From Tritrichomonas foetus (Eukaryota; Parabasalia; Tritrichomonadida; Tritrichomonadidae), in assembly GCA_001839685.1 (NCBI GenBank), contig MLAK01000925.1:1-46269 (forward strand): a stretch of 46,269 bases of DNA, in the 5' to 3' direction. Made by a program: the position numbers and the translations under genes. Below the pieces are notes generated by a model. It saw only the letters and a list, made by a program, of their open reading frames with translations, was not told the DNA's origin and did not search any database. Shown here in pieces: positions 8,877 through 17,909 of the stretch. The stretch's first letter is position 1; every line of letters begins with the position of its first letter.

Positions 8877-9213
8877 ATATCTGTAATAAAAACTATTTTA
8901 AAATGTATCATACCTATTTTTTTTTTTCCTGACAAGTATTAGTCAACTGCTTCATTAATATTTGTTTATCTAAATATTAAATTGAAACAATTAAAGTCAT
9001 TTGGGAAAGATTGGTCTTTGCTAATAAACTATACATTTCTGATCTTGCCTAAAAATATGCATTTAATATGATATTAACAACAGGTGAAGACAATTATGTA
9101 ATTGTCTTGTCTAGACTTTTTCAAGCAATCTTATTAAGTAAACAAATTAACTTCTTTGAAGAAAATGAATCAAAAATGACTTTGAATACTTTATTTTAGG
9201 AATTTTTGCTATT
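8877..9213. other. Intergenic spacer
   Basis: AT-rich. Contains an isolated acceptor-like TTAACAACAG at 9074-9083, but no matching donor or in-frame exon joins to the next gene, so no intron is called. Confidence 0.4.
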
Positions 9214-9897
9214 ATGCAATCTCGAATTTCAAGTTTAGACGCTTACAATGAAACACTGGATATGATTGAATATAATCTTAATTCACTTCAAAATACCGTG
9301 TTTCAATCAATGGAACTTATTACAACATTTTATCACTCTATAAAAGAGATAAATGAAAACACAAATGATTTTAACAGTATTGGTGGCGATAAAACTAATC
9401 ATTTAACCCAGACAGTCACAACTCTATCAATTGCTCAAGAAATGAATTTTTATGAACAAGATATAGAATATATAAAGAATAATATACATGGCATAGATTT
9501 ATCTTTGTCTAATGTCATTTCAACTCGTGAACAAATTGAAAAAATGATAAAAAATGAAATCAAAAAAAATAAAAGGTTTTATAATAAAAAACACAAGATT
9601 CAACTTCTTTGCAATGAAATTGATGTAATTCAAAAACAATTAGAAAGAACAGATCAATTACTTGCGGTTAATAATCTGAATGAAAATAGCGGTATTCTAG
9701 CCAGAATTGAAAAATCACAAGTATTTCTATTGAAGCAGATCATTTCAAAGAATACTCCCAATAAGACAGATGATGAAAAAAAATATTCAGAATTATCACG
9801 TTACAAATTATTATTATCAAACAAACCAACTAAAGAAAACTTTGATTTTGTCTCAGAGATGATTGATACTATTCCAAATGTCAAGATTAGATTATAA
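9214..9897 (+). CDS. Coiled-coil protein of unknown function
   Basis: A 227-residue protein, not recognised. The N-terminal third (SLDAYNETLDMIEYNLNSLQ, then SMELITTFYHSI) has long amphipathic helices. Residues about 85-165 are highly charged (Lys/Asn/Glu) with heptad-like spacing (IEKMIKNEIKKNKRFYNKKH, NEIDVIQKQLERTDQLL), so a coiled coil is likely. No signal peptide, membrane segment or enzyme motif is visible. The frame is open upstream to a TGA at 9166 but has no earlier ATG, so 9214 is the start. The short helical make-up would fit a kinetochore, tethering or motor-adaptor subunit, but that is only a guess. The stop overlaps a TAAA, like trichomonad polyadenylation signals. Confidence 0.65.
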   Translation: MQSRISSLDAYNETLDMIEYNLNSLQNTVFQSMELITTFYHSIKEINENTNDFNSIGGDKTNHLTQTVTTLSIAQEMNFYEQDIEYIKNNIHGIDLSLSNVISTREQIEKMIKNEIKKNKRFYNKKHKIQLLCNEIDVIQKQLERTDQLLAVNNLNENSGILARIEKSQVFLLKQIISKNTPNKTDDEKKYSELSRYKLLLSNKPTKENFDFVSEMIDTIPNVKIRL

Positions 9898-10083
9898 ATC
9901 CTAAGTGTGATTTATGGTACTATATGATCATCATTATTTTTAATCAAAATTATATAAAATATGAGGAAAACTACAAACAATTGTTTTTCTCCAGAAAATG
10001 AATGGTATCTTCACACAAAAATGAATAAAAGATATAAAAAGAATCGTAACAAAAAGAATAAAAATAATAATTTACAAACAAAA

Positions 10084-13000
10084 TTAAATATCCTTATCAT
10101 ATCCAGAAACGAGATATGATTGGATTAAAGTTTCTTTGAAACCAATCAACCCTGCTTCTTTAATGACAAATTGGGAACCATAAACTAAATCATACACAAT
10201 TTGTGGAATATGAACTTGCATTGGTGTTCCAGTCTTCTCCATTTCCATTGCAATTGCAATTGGTGGTCCAAGAAGTTCAAATGTTGGCTTTTCAATGCTC
10301 AAAACACCTGCAATAATTGGTCCACCAGTATTTACGCCAACACGAATCTTCAAATTCGAAACAGCTTCAATATTAATTAAGTCAAGAAGATTAATTGTAT
10401 CAATTCCAAAGGAGATTGCCTGTTTTGCATGAATTTGTGGCTGGTTAACTTCATCAAATACGCCACCAGCTGCCATATAAGTATCACCAAGTGATGTAAT
10501 TTTCATCATTTCGTCGTATTTTGTTAACAGTTTATCAAATTCAGCATAAATTTTATCAAGAGTTTCTAATGCTTTTGATGGTGATGGATTATTTGTGCAA
10601 TAGGAACTAAATCCAACAATGTCAATCATTACAACAGAAATACTTGGAACAACGAAACAAATATTTGATTCTTTGTTTATAACTCGACTAATTACTGGCT
10701 CTGGCATAAAAACTGCCAAAAGTTTCTCAATATAGTTACGTTCTTCTGCTGCTTGCCTATTATATCGGGATTGTACAGTTAAATTAGTCAAAACTATAGT
10801 ATGCATTGAAATATATTCAATTGGAACAATTTCCGTTTGAATCTCGCCGTTTTTATTAATTGCATGAAGTGAAAATCGGAATGAATATTCTTCTCCATCA
10901 ATCGAAAGCTCGAGATCACTTTCAAATGATGGTGATGTTGATGATTTGTTAATATTATCAAGTATCGCAATAATATTACGAACTGATAATTCCTTTCCAC
11001 TTGAAAAGCTCGAAATAAACTTGGCAAGATGAGTACCGCGTAATTCATCAATATCTTTCTTAAATAAATCATAGAATGCTTCATTAATACTATATATTTT
11101 CATATCAGTTGTTGCAAAAATAACTGGATCAGAAATGTGTGATACAATACTTTCATAAAAATGAGAAGATTCTTCTATTTCTTCATTTTCATTCATTGAA
11201 AAGTCATTTGATAAAATTTTCGTGATTTTATGTGATTGAAAGACAACATTTGCTGGACAAAACAATAATAAGCGCATTGTCCATTGTGCTTGTTCTCCAA
11301 TGCTTATGAATTTAGGAATAATTAAGATTCCACATATGACGATAATTACATCTAACACAACAATTGGAATAATTATCTGATAAACTTGAATATGATAAGC
11401 TGTTGATAAAATAGCTTCATCAATTAATTCAAGTCCGTGAATTAAAAACGTTTCATTTCCTTTAGTTAATAAGAATCTTAGGATAAGTTGAATTTTCTCA
11501 CTATTTAAATCAAAATCATCTTCAATATATTGAATATAGTTTACAACTTCAGCTTCTAAATCGAAAATAAACAAAAGTTCATTTTCTAAACTGCATGAAT
11601 TTAATATATCATTATAAGACTTAGGTAATCGTGTTGTATATTGAGGTGTTGTTGCTAATAAGTTGATAATTGCATTGCCAATTGTAGAAATACCATGAGA
11701 AGTATTGGTAAAATGGCCAAATCTCAATCTATGTAAATGATTAATTTGTTTGACTAATAAAGTTGTAGTTGTTTCGAACAACTCTGTTATATTTTCTGGA
11801 ATAAAATTATTTTGTTGATTTTTCGCAGATGCTATTCGTAGAATTGCTAAGAAAATATTATAAAAAGTTGTTTGAACTTGGGTCAAATCAAAAATGACAA
11901 CATTCATTGAAGGAAAACTATCATTTATATCTTTTTGTTTCAATACAATAATGGTTAATCCAGCAATCATTGAAATAACTGCCATAAAAATAAGAATCCA
12001 AATTGAAATAATCTTAGAATTAGCACGACTGGAATTATCAGTTGAAATTGAAAGTATTCTCATTGCATTTTCTTCTTGCATGGTTAAAGGAATTGTTGTT
12101 TCTTGTCCATTATGTTTTCCTGATTGTGCATCAAGTCGTGAAACAATTGCAGAAACTGTGGATTTCGGTAAAGCTTTGAAAGATTTATAAATCATCGATT
12201 TTTCTTTCCTTAGCCTCCAAAATACAAATGCAGTTAATGATAAACAAACAATTAAAGTTGCAAGACCGATTCCAACTACATAAATCAGCAAAAGAGAATA
12301 AAAACCATCCATCATTGCCATATGCGAATTAAGAAGTGATTCAACGATAATATTTCCATGTAAATCAACAGTCAATGAATTTTCAACAATAGTTCTCAAT
12401 TCAGGGAATTTAGACATTTGATAACCTTTTTTCTTAGACAATTCAATGGCTGTTAAACCATAAAATGATGAAATATGCTGATAAGACCAATTTATCAATG
12501 TGCTTTCATTCATTGTAGCAAACAGAGATAAACTATTAATAGGAGAGAATAAAATTTTATATGGTTCAGAAAAATATCCATTCGTAGAAAAATTAGAAAA
12601 CAATATATTAAATTCATTCAATGCAGCACGGGCATCATTCACTGGTTGGAAGAAGATGTCATCGTCTGTTTTCTCACCTTCAGAGTTCAAAACAGTTGAT
12701 AAAGGTAAAACAACATTGAGTTTTGAAAGTGCATAGTAATACGAAGTCATTGTTATTTGCATTAAATATGTTCGAATCATGGTAAAAAGCTCCATCATAA
12801 AGATACATGATGTGTCAGACGAAAGATTCCTAATGATTAGTAAAAGTAAAGGAATTGATAAAACTGGAATAATTACAGATAAGGAAAAAAATAGAACAAT
12901 TGGGCCATATCGAAGTGATGGTAATCTAACAGATTCAATCATTGATTCCATATATCTTTGTTGTGATTTATCTTCAGAAAGATCAAAAGCGTCATTTCCC

Positions 13001-14790
13001 ATTGCCATTGATGCAATTGAAGCTACTGATTTATTATCATTAACAGGTTGTTTTACAGAGTCATCATTCATATCAGCGTGCTGAATATCACTAGGTAATG
13101 ATTTAATATGATGGATTGCAAAATAGTAAGATCGTTCAATTCTTGTTCTTGCGCCAGAACGAAGTCTTCTATAAATTTGAACATATGTTGAAGCTTCCTT
13201 ATCTTTACATAAAATGTCTGAAAGATAAGCAGCATAAGCAGACGCTACATATTGGTTATTAGGATAAACAAGACATAATTGGCTATATTCACGTGTGATT
13301 TCATCTTCATTTTTCTTTAAATTCGTTGTCATATTTTCCAAATCTGCAGTAACACCACAAATAACTGCTTCCCAAATCATTCGAAGTTGATTTCGACATT
13401 TATCAGTTTTATCTGCAATTTTTGTACAAGCTTTTTTGATACTTTTTGAAAGACTTCGCTCCCTTTGTTGAAGAAGGTTTGTGATTTGAAAAGATAAATA
13501 TTTCATTTCAATATTATGTCGTTTAACGTTTCGTATTAATCGATTAACAGAATGTAAAACTGTTGATTCGTCTGGATAAATGGCAGCATATCGAGCAAAA
13601 ATGATTAAATAAGTTTTATCTCTAAGAACTTTGTCGTTTGCCATCTTAAAAAGCTTCCATGTATGGCATATTTTGTGCCCAGAGTCAAAACCAGTACGAA
13701 GGAGTTGTAAAAATCGACGATTCGAAATATTTTCCAAAAATTCTTCATTTTCTGAAATTTTATCCAAAATCAATAAATCTCGTTTTGCTGAAGACTCCAA
13801 AAATAAAGGGAAAATATAATAAATAAGATAAAAAAGTACAGCGAAACAAAATAATTCAATTTCATTGACACTTTTTCCAACATATGAAACAGTTGGTAAA
13901 ACAACAATCATGACTGTGATTGTTTGAACGAATGCTAGTGTCATAACATGAAAACTTCTGGTTCCCCAAACTTCAGCACGGAAATATAAACTGTAAAGTA
14001 AGAAACCACATGGAATAATAGAAGTAAACATAAAAATTAAACGGGCAATTCCATCAATCAAACTACCAAAAGTTGTAGCAAATGCAAAAAAAACAACAAA
14101 AACAAAATAAATCACAGAAATTTGTGTAGAAATGATATGAACTGCTTGTGGTCGAAATGTCAAAGATGGTGTAACAAAAATTAATTGAAAAGAAACCATT
14201 AAAATTAACTCAATGATTCCAATAATGAAACTGAAAACTGTAGCTGTATAATATTCATGCTTAATGATTAAATACAAATCATATCCAATGTTTGAACTTG
14301 TAAAAGTAATTAAATATGGAAGATAAGCATTAAAAATCCAAGATAGGATTTTAATTGAAGTATTACTAATTTTTGTATACTTCAGAAAAAATTTCAAACA
14401 AACAAAAAGGAAGATCAAAAATCCAGCAAACAATATATAAACAATATATTCAATTACAATATGTGCAAGTGGGGTGGTTTGTACTGGAGATATGTAGGAA
14501 ATTATTGACAGAACTTGAAATATTCGACTTAACAATTTTCCTGCGGGAAATAAAATTATATTATTTGGAAAAGTTGCCATCAGTAAAATTTGAAGGAAAT
14601 GAACCCAGCGCATGATTTGAACACCAAGTTGATGGGATGGTGCCATTGTATATAAGTAGTCAAGAAACGTAAAAAGATTGTCTCTGAAAATTTTGGAATT
14701 TGATCGTTTAAGAAGTCCTCGATACTTTTGGCGGCGTGAAATATCGGATGAAGAAGAGACTTCTTCCTTTCCTGCAAAAGTAGAAGCCAT
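10084..14790 (-). CDS. Multi-pass membrane PAS/class III nucleotidyl cyclase-like protein
   Basis: A 1568-residue receptor-like protein. Order: short cytosolic N-terminus; about eight membrane helices (residues about 62-330); a soluble helical, TPR-like region (about 335-600); single helices near 630-660, 830-857, 927-950 and 1139-1162 separating extracellular-type loops; a PAS domain (about 1208-1335); and a class III cyclase domain (about 1365-1555). Both metal-binding aspartates are present, Asp1390 (MIDIVGF) and Asp1436 (SLGDTYMAAGG). Other catalytic positions are unusual: Thr1432 at the base-selecting lysine, Glu1505 at the base-selecting aspartate (FELLGPP), Ala1512 at the transition-state asparagine and Glu1516 at the catalytic arginine. 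Such large cyclase families are typical of trichomonads. As a homodimer this copy may be inactive or unconventional, or it may need a partner supplying the missing residues. Confidence 0.88.
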   Translation of the reverse strand: MASTFAGKEEVSSSSDISRRQKYRGLLKRSNSKIFRDNLFTFLDYLYTMAPSHQLGVQIMRWVHFLQILLMATFPNNIILFPAGKLLSRIFQVLSIISYISPVQTTPLAHIVIEYIVYILFAGFLIFLFVCLKFFLKYTKISNTSIKILSWIFNAYLPYLITFTSSNIGYDLYLIIKHEYYTATVFSFIIGIIELILMVSFQLIFVTPSLTFRPQAVHIISTQISVIYFVFVVFFAFATTFGSLIDGIARLIFMFTSIIPCGFLLYSLYFRAEVWGTRSFHVMTLAFVQTITVMIVVLPTVSYVGKSVNEIELFCFAVLFYLIYYIFPLFLESSAKRDLLILDKISENEEFLENISNRRFLQLLRTGFDSGHKICHTWKLFKMANDKVLRDKTYLIIFARYAAIYPDESTVLHSVNRLIRNVKRHNIEMKYLSFQITNLLQQRERSLSKSIKKACTKIADKTDKCRNQLRMIWEAVICGVTADLENMTTNLKKNEDEITREYSQLCLVYPNNQYVASAYAAYLSDILCKDKEASTYVQIYRRLRSGARTRIERSYYFAIHHIKSLPSDIQHADMNDDSVKQPVNDNKSVASIASMAMGNDAFDLSEDKSQQRYMESMIESVRLPSLRYGPIVLFFSLSVIIPVLSIPLLLLIIRNLSSDTSCIFMMELFTMIRTYLMQITMTSYYYALSKLNVVLPLSTVLNSEGEKTDDDIFFQPVNDARAALNEFNILFSNFSTNGYFSEPYKILFSPINSLSLFATMNESTLINWSYQHISSFYGLTAIELSKKKGYQMSKFPELRTIVENSLTVDLHGNIIVESLLNSHMAMMDGFYSLLLIYVVGIGLATLIVCLSLTAFVFWRLRKEKSMIYKSFKALPKSTVSAIVSRLDAQSGKHNGQETTIPLTMQEENAMRILSISTDNSSRANSKIISIWILIFMAVISMIAGLTIIVLKQKDINDSFPSMNVVIFDLTQVQTTFYNIFLAILRIASAKNQQNNFIPENITELFETTTTLLVKQINHLHRLRFGHFTNTSHGISTIGNAIINLLATTPQYTTRLPKSYNDILNSCSLENELLFIFDLEAEVVNYIQYIEDDFDLNSEKIQLILRFLLTKGNETFLIHGLELIDEAILSTAYHIQVYQIIIPIVVLDVIIVICGILIIPKFISIGEQAQWTMRLLLFCPANVVFQSHKITKILSNDFSMNENEEIEESSHFYESIVSHISDPVIFATTDMKIYSINEAFYDLFKKDIDELRGTHLAKFISSFSSGKELSVRNIIAILDNINKSSTSPSFESDLELSIDGEEYSFRFSLHAINKNGEIQTEIVPIEYISMHTIVLTNLTVQSRYNRQAAEERNYIEKLLAVFMPEPVISRVINKESNICFVVPSISVVMIDIVGFSSYCTNNPSPSKALETLDKIYAEFDKLLTKYDEMMKITSLGDTYMAAGGVFDEVNQPQIHAKQAISFGIDTINLLDLINIEAVSNLKIRVGVNTGGPIIAGVLSIEKPTFELLGPPIAIAMEMEKTGTPMQVHIPQIVYDLVYGSQFVIKEAGLIGFKETLIQSYLVSGYDKDI

Positions 14791-16381
14791 TTAAAAATCG
14801 ACTCCGAAATATGAAAATTAACTTTTTCAAAAGATTGAGAATCATCTAATTTTTTGAATACTTTATCAATTTTTCTATATTTAGATTTTTTCAATTTTTG
14901 ATACTCTGGAAAACGAATTGATAGAAAAAAAACATCAACTTTTTATGTTTATATTTGGTCTATATATCGCCAAAAAAATGAAGATTAAAAAGAGAATCAA
15001 GCAAAAAAATCTGCATTTCACTTTCTTCATCATTGACTGTAACTTGATAGAAACATATGATCAACTTTGTATGCCTCATTTAAGAAAAGCACAAATTTCA
15101 CATGTGTTGTTTGATGAATTCAACAATACTTTTTATCATATATTTTCTATATTAATTTAAGATTCTTAAAGTATGTTATGACTTTGGATTTTATAAAAAT
15201 CACAAATAATTCTTGGTTGTCGATCAACGAAAGTTCTATGTGAGCAAATATGTTTCATATTAAATATTCATTTATATATATGAACAAAAAAGGAAAGATT
15301 TAAGTTCTTGCGCATTTTGGGTACCCAATCACAATATTTCATTTTGTGAAGATCAAAATAGCGAAATATTGTTTCAATATAAGGCTATAGCAATTATATC
15401 TGTAGGAAAAATGCTTGTTGATATGTTTCTCAGAAGATTATTGTATGGTTCAAATTGATAATGGTAAAACATAAAATTTAAGAGCCAAATCTGAGAAAAT
15501 ACTATCATGTGGCTCATCTGCTTATATTTTTATCATATGAAATTAGATTTCAATCCATTTTTCGTTCTTTAGTTAACTTTCTTGGGAATGACAACTCTAA
15601 ATTGCTGTTACTGCAAACTTTGCAGAAATAACTACTGACTTCATCATAATTTCATCAGCCGAAACATTTATTCTTTTTAGGAAGGACGTTGAGAACGAAT
15701 TTTGACAAAAATCGATATGAACTTTTTCTTTCCAGAATCAAAACCTTTTCCAAACAGAAATCGATAGGAACTTTTCAAAAATTGTTGTAATTTCTTCACA
15801 ATAGCACCTAACGAATATTGTGTTGAATTTCACAAAAAGTTCATCGTTCATTATACATATTAAAATCTCCAGAATATGTCGTGAATTAATGTCTGTGATC
15901 TTAATTTCCCTAAATGACCTCCATGAAATTGAATATCGCAACAGTAAAAAAATCTATGTTGATCAAACACATTGAATTTTTCTATTTGAAGAGTAATAAA
16001 ATTTTAATCAATTTTTCTGAAAAAAATTGATTTTCTATGATTTGTCTACATTCAATTTGTAAAAGGTTGTGTATTTGAGAATATAAAAAAAATGGTGAAT
16101 ATTTTTTCAATGAGTTTGTAAACATTTTCAAAAAAATTGAGAGGTACATCACTATGAAAATTTCATTAAGACAAATAAAATAGTATTTTTTCGTGAAGAG
16201 CCACACATTTAGTAATGCAATTTATTTTAAATAGAATGAGCTTTTATTTTCTTCATAAATTTCTCGAAAGCTAATTTCTGATAAATCCGCAAATCCAATG
16301 TTTTCACACAGCTTCAGAAAAAATCATTGAAAGAAAATTATTCAAATAAATTGAGAGAGATTCTATATTGAATCAAATAAA
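14791..16381. other. Intergenic, divergent, 1.6 kb
   Basis: AT-rich with no credible gene. Contains the 12-bp palindrome TTGGGTACCCAA near 15319. Small open frames (e.g. 14918-15160, 15738-15941, 15982-16206) have AT-driven composition and no recognisable motif. Confidence 0.5.
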
Positions 16382-17680
16382 ATGCAGGAAATCGGCGATT
16401 ATTGTATCACCTCCAAAATCGGAAATGGTGGATACTCCACAGTTTTCTTGGGATATCATAAATGCATGGAAAGTTGTCAATACCCTGTCGCAATCAAATT
16501 AATCGAAGTCAACAATTCCAATAGCACATCACATTGTAATGAAGGAGCAATTCAAGAAACCAAATTCATTGGTAACAAAATAGATTCTCAATTTATCTCA
16601 AACCACATCAGCCAACTAGGAAAAGACAGAAAACACAAAGAAGAGCAATGCAATTATTCAAATCTAAATGTTGAAAACGAATTGAATATTTTACAAAATC
16701 TATCACATTCAAATATAGCTTCGTTGTTTGATTATGTTAAAAAAGAGAATTGTTGGGCTTTTGTTCTTGAATATGCAGCTAACGGTTCAATTGGTGCAAT
16801 CGCACCTTTGGGAAATGAAATTCGTGTATACAAGTATTTTATGCAAATAGTTGATGCCATATACTATTTACATATAGTGAAGCATATCGTTCATCGTGAT
16901 ATAAAAATCGAAAATATTTTATTAGATGAATTTTTCAACATCAAGCTTTGTGATTTTGGGTTTGCACAAGTTTGTGATACTTTCTTGGATTCAAATTGTA
17001 TAAATGCACGATGTGGGTCTCCAGCATTCACTTCACCAGAAATTATTTTGGGGCAAAAATACAATCAAAAAACTGATATTTGGTCATTAGGAATAGTTCT
17101 CTATTTCCTAGTGACTGGGACTGTTCCATTTGAAGCGGATAATGTTCAAAAACTATTTTACATGATTACCAATAATGATGTCGTTTTTCCAGATGACTGT
17201 CACATCAGTAATGAATTAAAGGATTTAATAACAATAATGTTAGACAAAAACCAATTCACTAGAATTGATATTATTGAAGTGAAAAACCATCCATGGTTTG
17301 TATTAATGGATTCCCAAGTGATTTCAAGACGTTTATCTCATAATGTTAATATGATTTCAATCACTGAGAAAGAGTTTAAAGATCATGGTTTAGATTATTA
17401 TCAAATCAAAACAGATAATCCGAAAATGTGTGAAACCCTAACAAAGTTAATCAAATGCAAAATAGGCCGAGACCGATATTTTTCGAAGTTGAAAAATGTT
17501 GCGCACATGAAGAAAACACAATATTCAAGAAGCAGGAGAATTAGTCAACCTTCAAATTCAAAAGTCCCATCTTGTATGTCATTTTCTATAATGAAACATC
17601 ATACAAGGAGTGGTTTTGTCAATGTTAATACATTGGTCAGACCAAAAATTCCACGAAAAAGTGTTGATATTTATTTATAG
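16382..17680 (+). CDS. Ser/Thr protein kinase (CAMK/SNF1-like)
   Basis: A 432-residue kinase with the catalytic domain at residues about 5-305. The Gly-rich loop is IGNGGYSTVFLG, the ATP lysine is Lys39 (VAIK), the catalytic loop is HRDIKIEN (Asp173), and DFG is DFGFA (Asp191). The activation segment ends GSPAFTSPEII, and DIWSLGIVLYFLVTG follows. All catalytic residues are present, so it should be active. A roughly 55-residue hydrophilic insert lies between beta-3 and helix C (residues about 44-97), unusual for the family. The C-terminal about 110 residues are basic and Ser-rich with no named domain. Substrate unknown. The ATG follows a TCAAATAAA string that does not match the initiator well. 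Confidence 0.88.
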   Translation: MQEIGDYCITSKIGNGGYSTVFLGYHKCMESCQYPVAIKLIEVNNSNSTSHCNEGAIQETKFIGNKIDSQFISNHISQLGKDRKHKEEQCNYSNLNVENELNILQNLSHSNIASLFDYVKKENCWAFVLEYAANGSIGAIAPLGNEIRVYKYFMQIVDAIYYLHIVKHIVHRDIKIENILLDEFFNIKLCDFGFAQVCDTFLDSNCINARCGSPAFTSPEIILGQKYNQKTDIWSLGIVLYFLVTGTVPFEADNVQKLFYMITNNDVVFPDDCHISNELKDLITIMLDKNQFTRIDIIEVKNHPWFVLMDSQVISRRLSHNVNMISITEKEFKDHGLDYYQIKTDNPKMCETLTKLIKCKIGRDRYFSKLKNVAHMKKTQYSRSRRISQPSNSKVPSCMSFSIMKHHTRSGFVNVNTLVRPKIPRKSVDIYL

Positions 17681-17909
17681 AAAACCCAAATTGTATGTTA
17701 TTTAATGTGGGTAAGCAAATGTTGTATTATAAATGATGATTGAATATAGATATATAAATATATGTATAATTAAATTTATCAAAATATGCATTATTAAACA
17801 TATGCTTATCTATGTTTTATTGATTTTTGATGACCAATTTCTTTTATGTATTAATGTAATATACCATAATGATCGATCATACTTTGAAGACTAAAATTTA
17901 TTCAACAAT
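17681..17909. other. Short convergent intergenic spacer
   Basis: AT-rich 3' flanks of two convergent genes. No feature recognised. Confidence 0.4.

Noticed and set aside
8357..8935. 192-residue Ser/Phe-rich minus-strand frame
   Set aside because: Antisense of the Lys/Glu-rich tail of the ARL3-like gene.
9060..9083. Acceptor-like TTAACAACAG upstream of the coiled-coil gene
   Set aside because: No GT donor at a matching distance, and no in-frame exon joins.
14918..15160. 80-residue plus-strand frame
   Set aside because: Lies in AT-rich spacer, no recognisable motif, weak composition.
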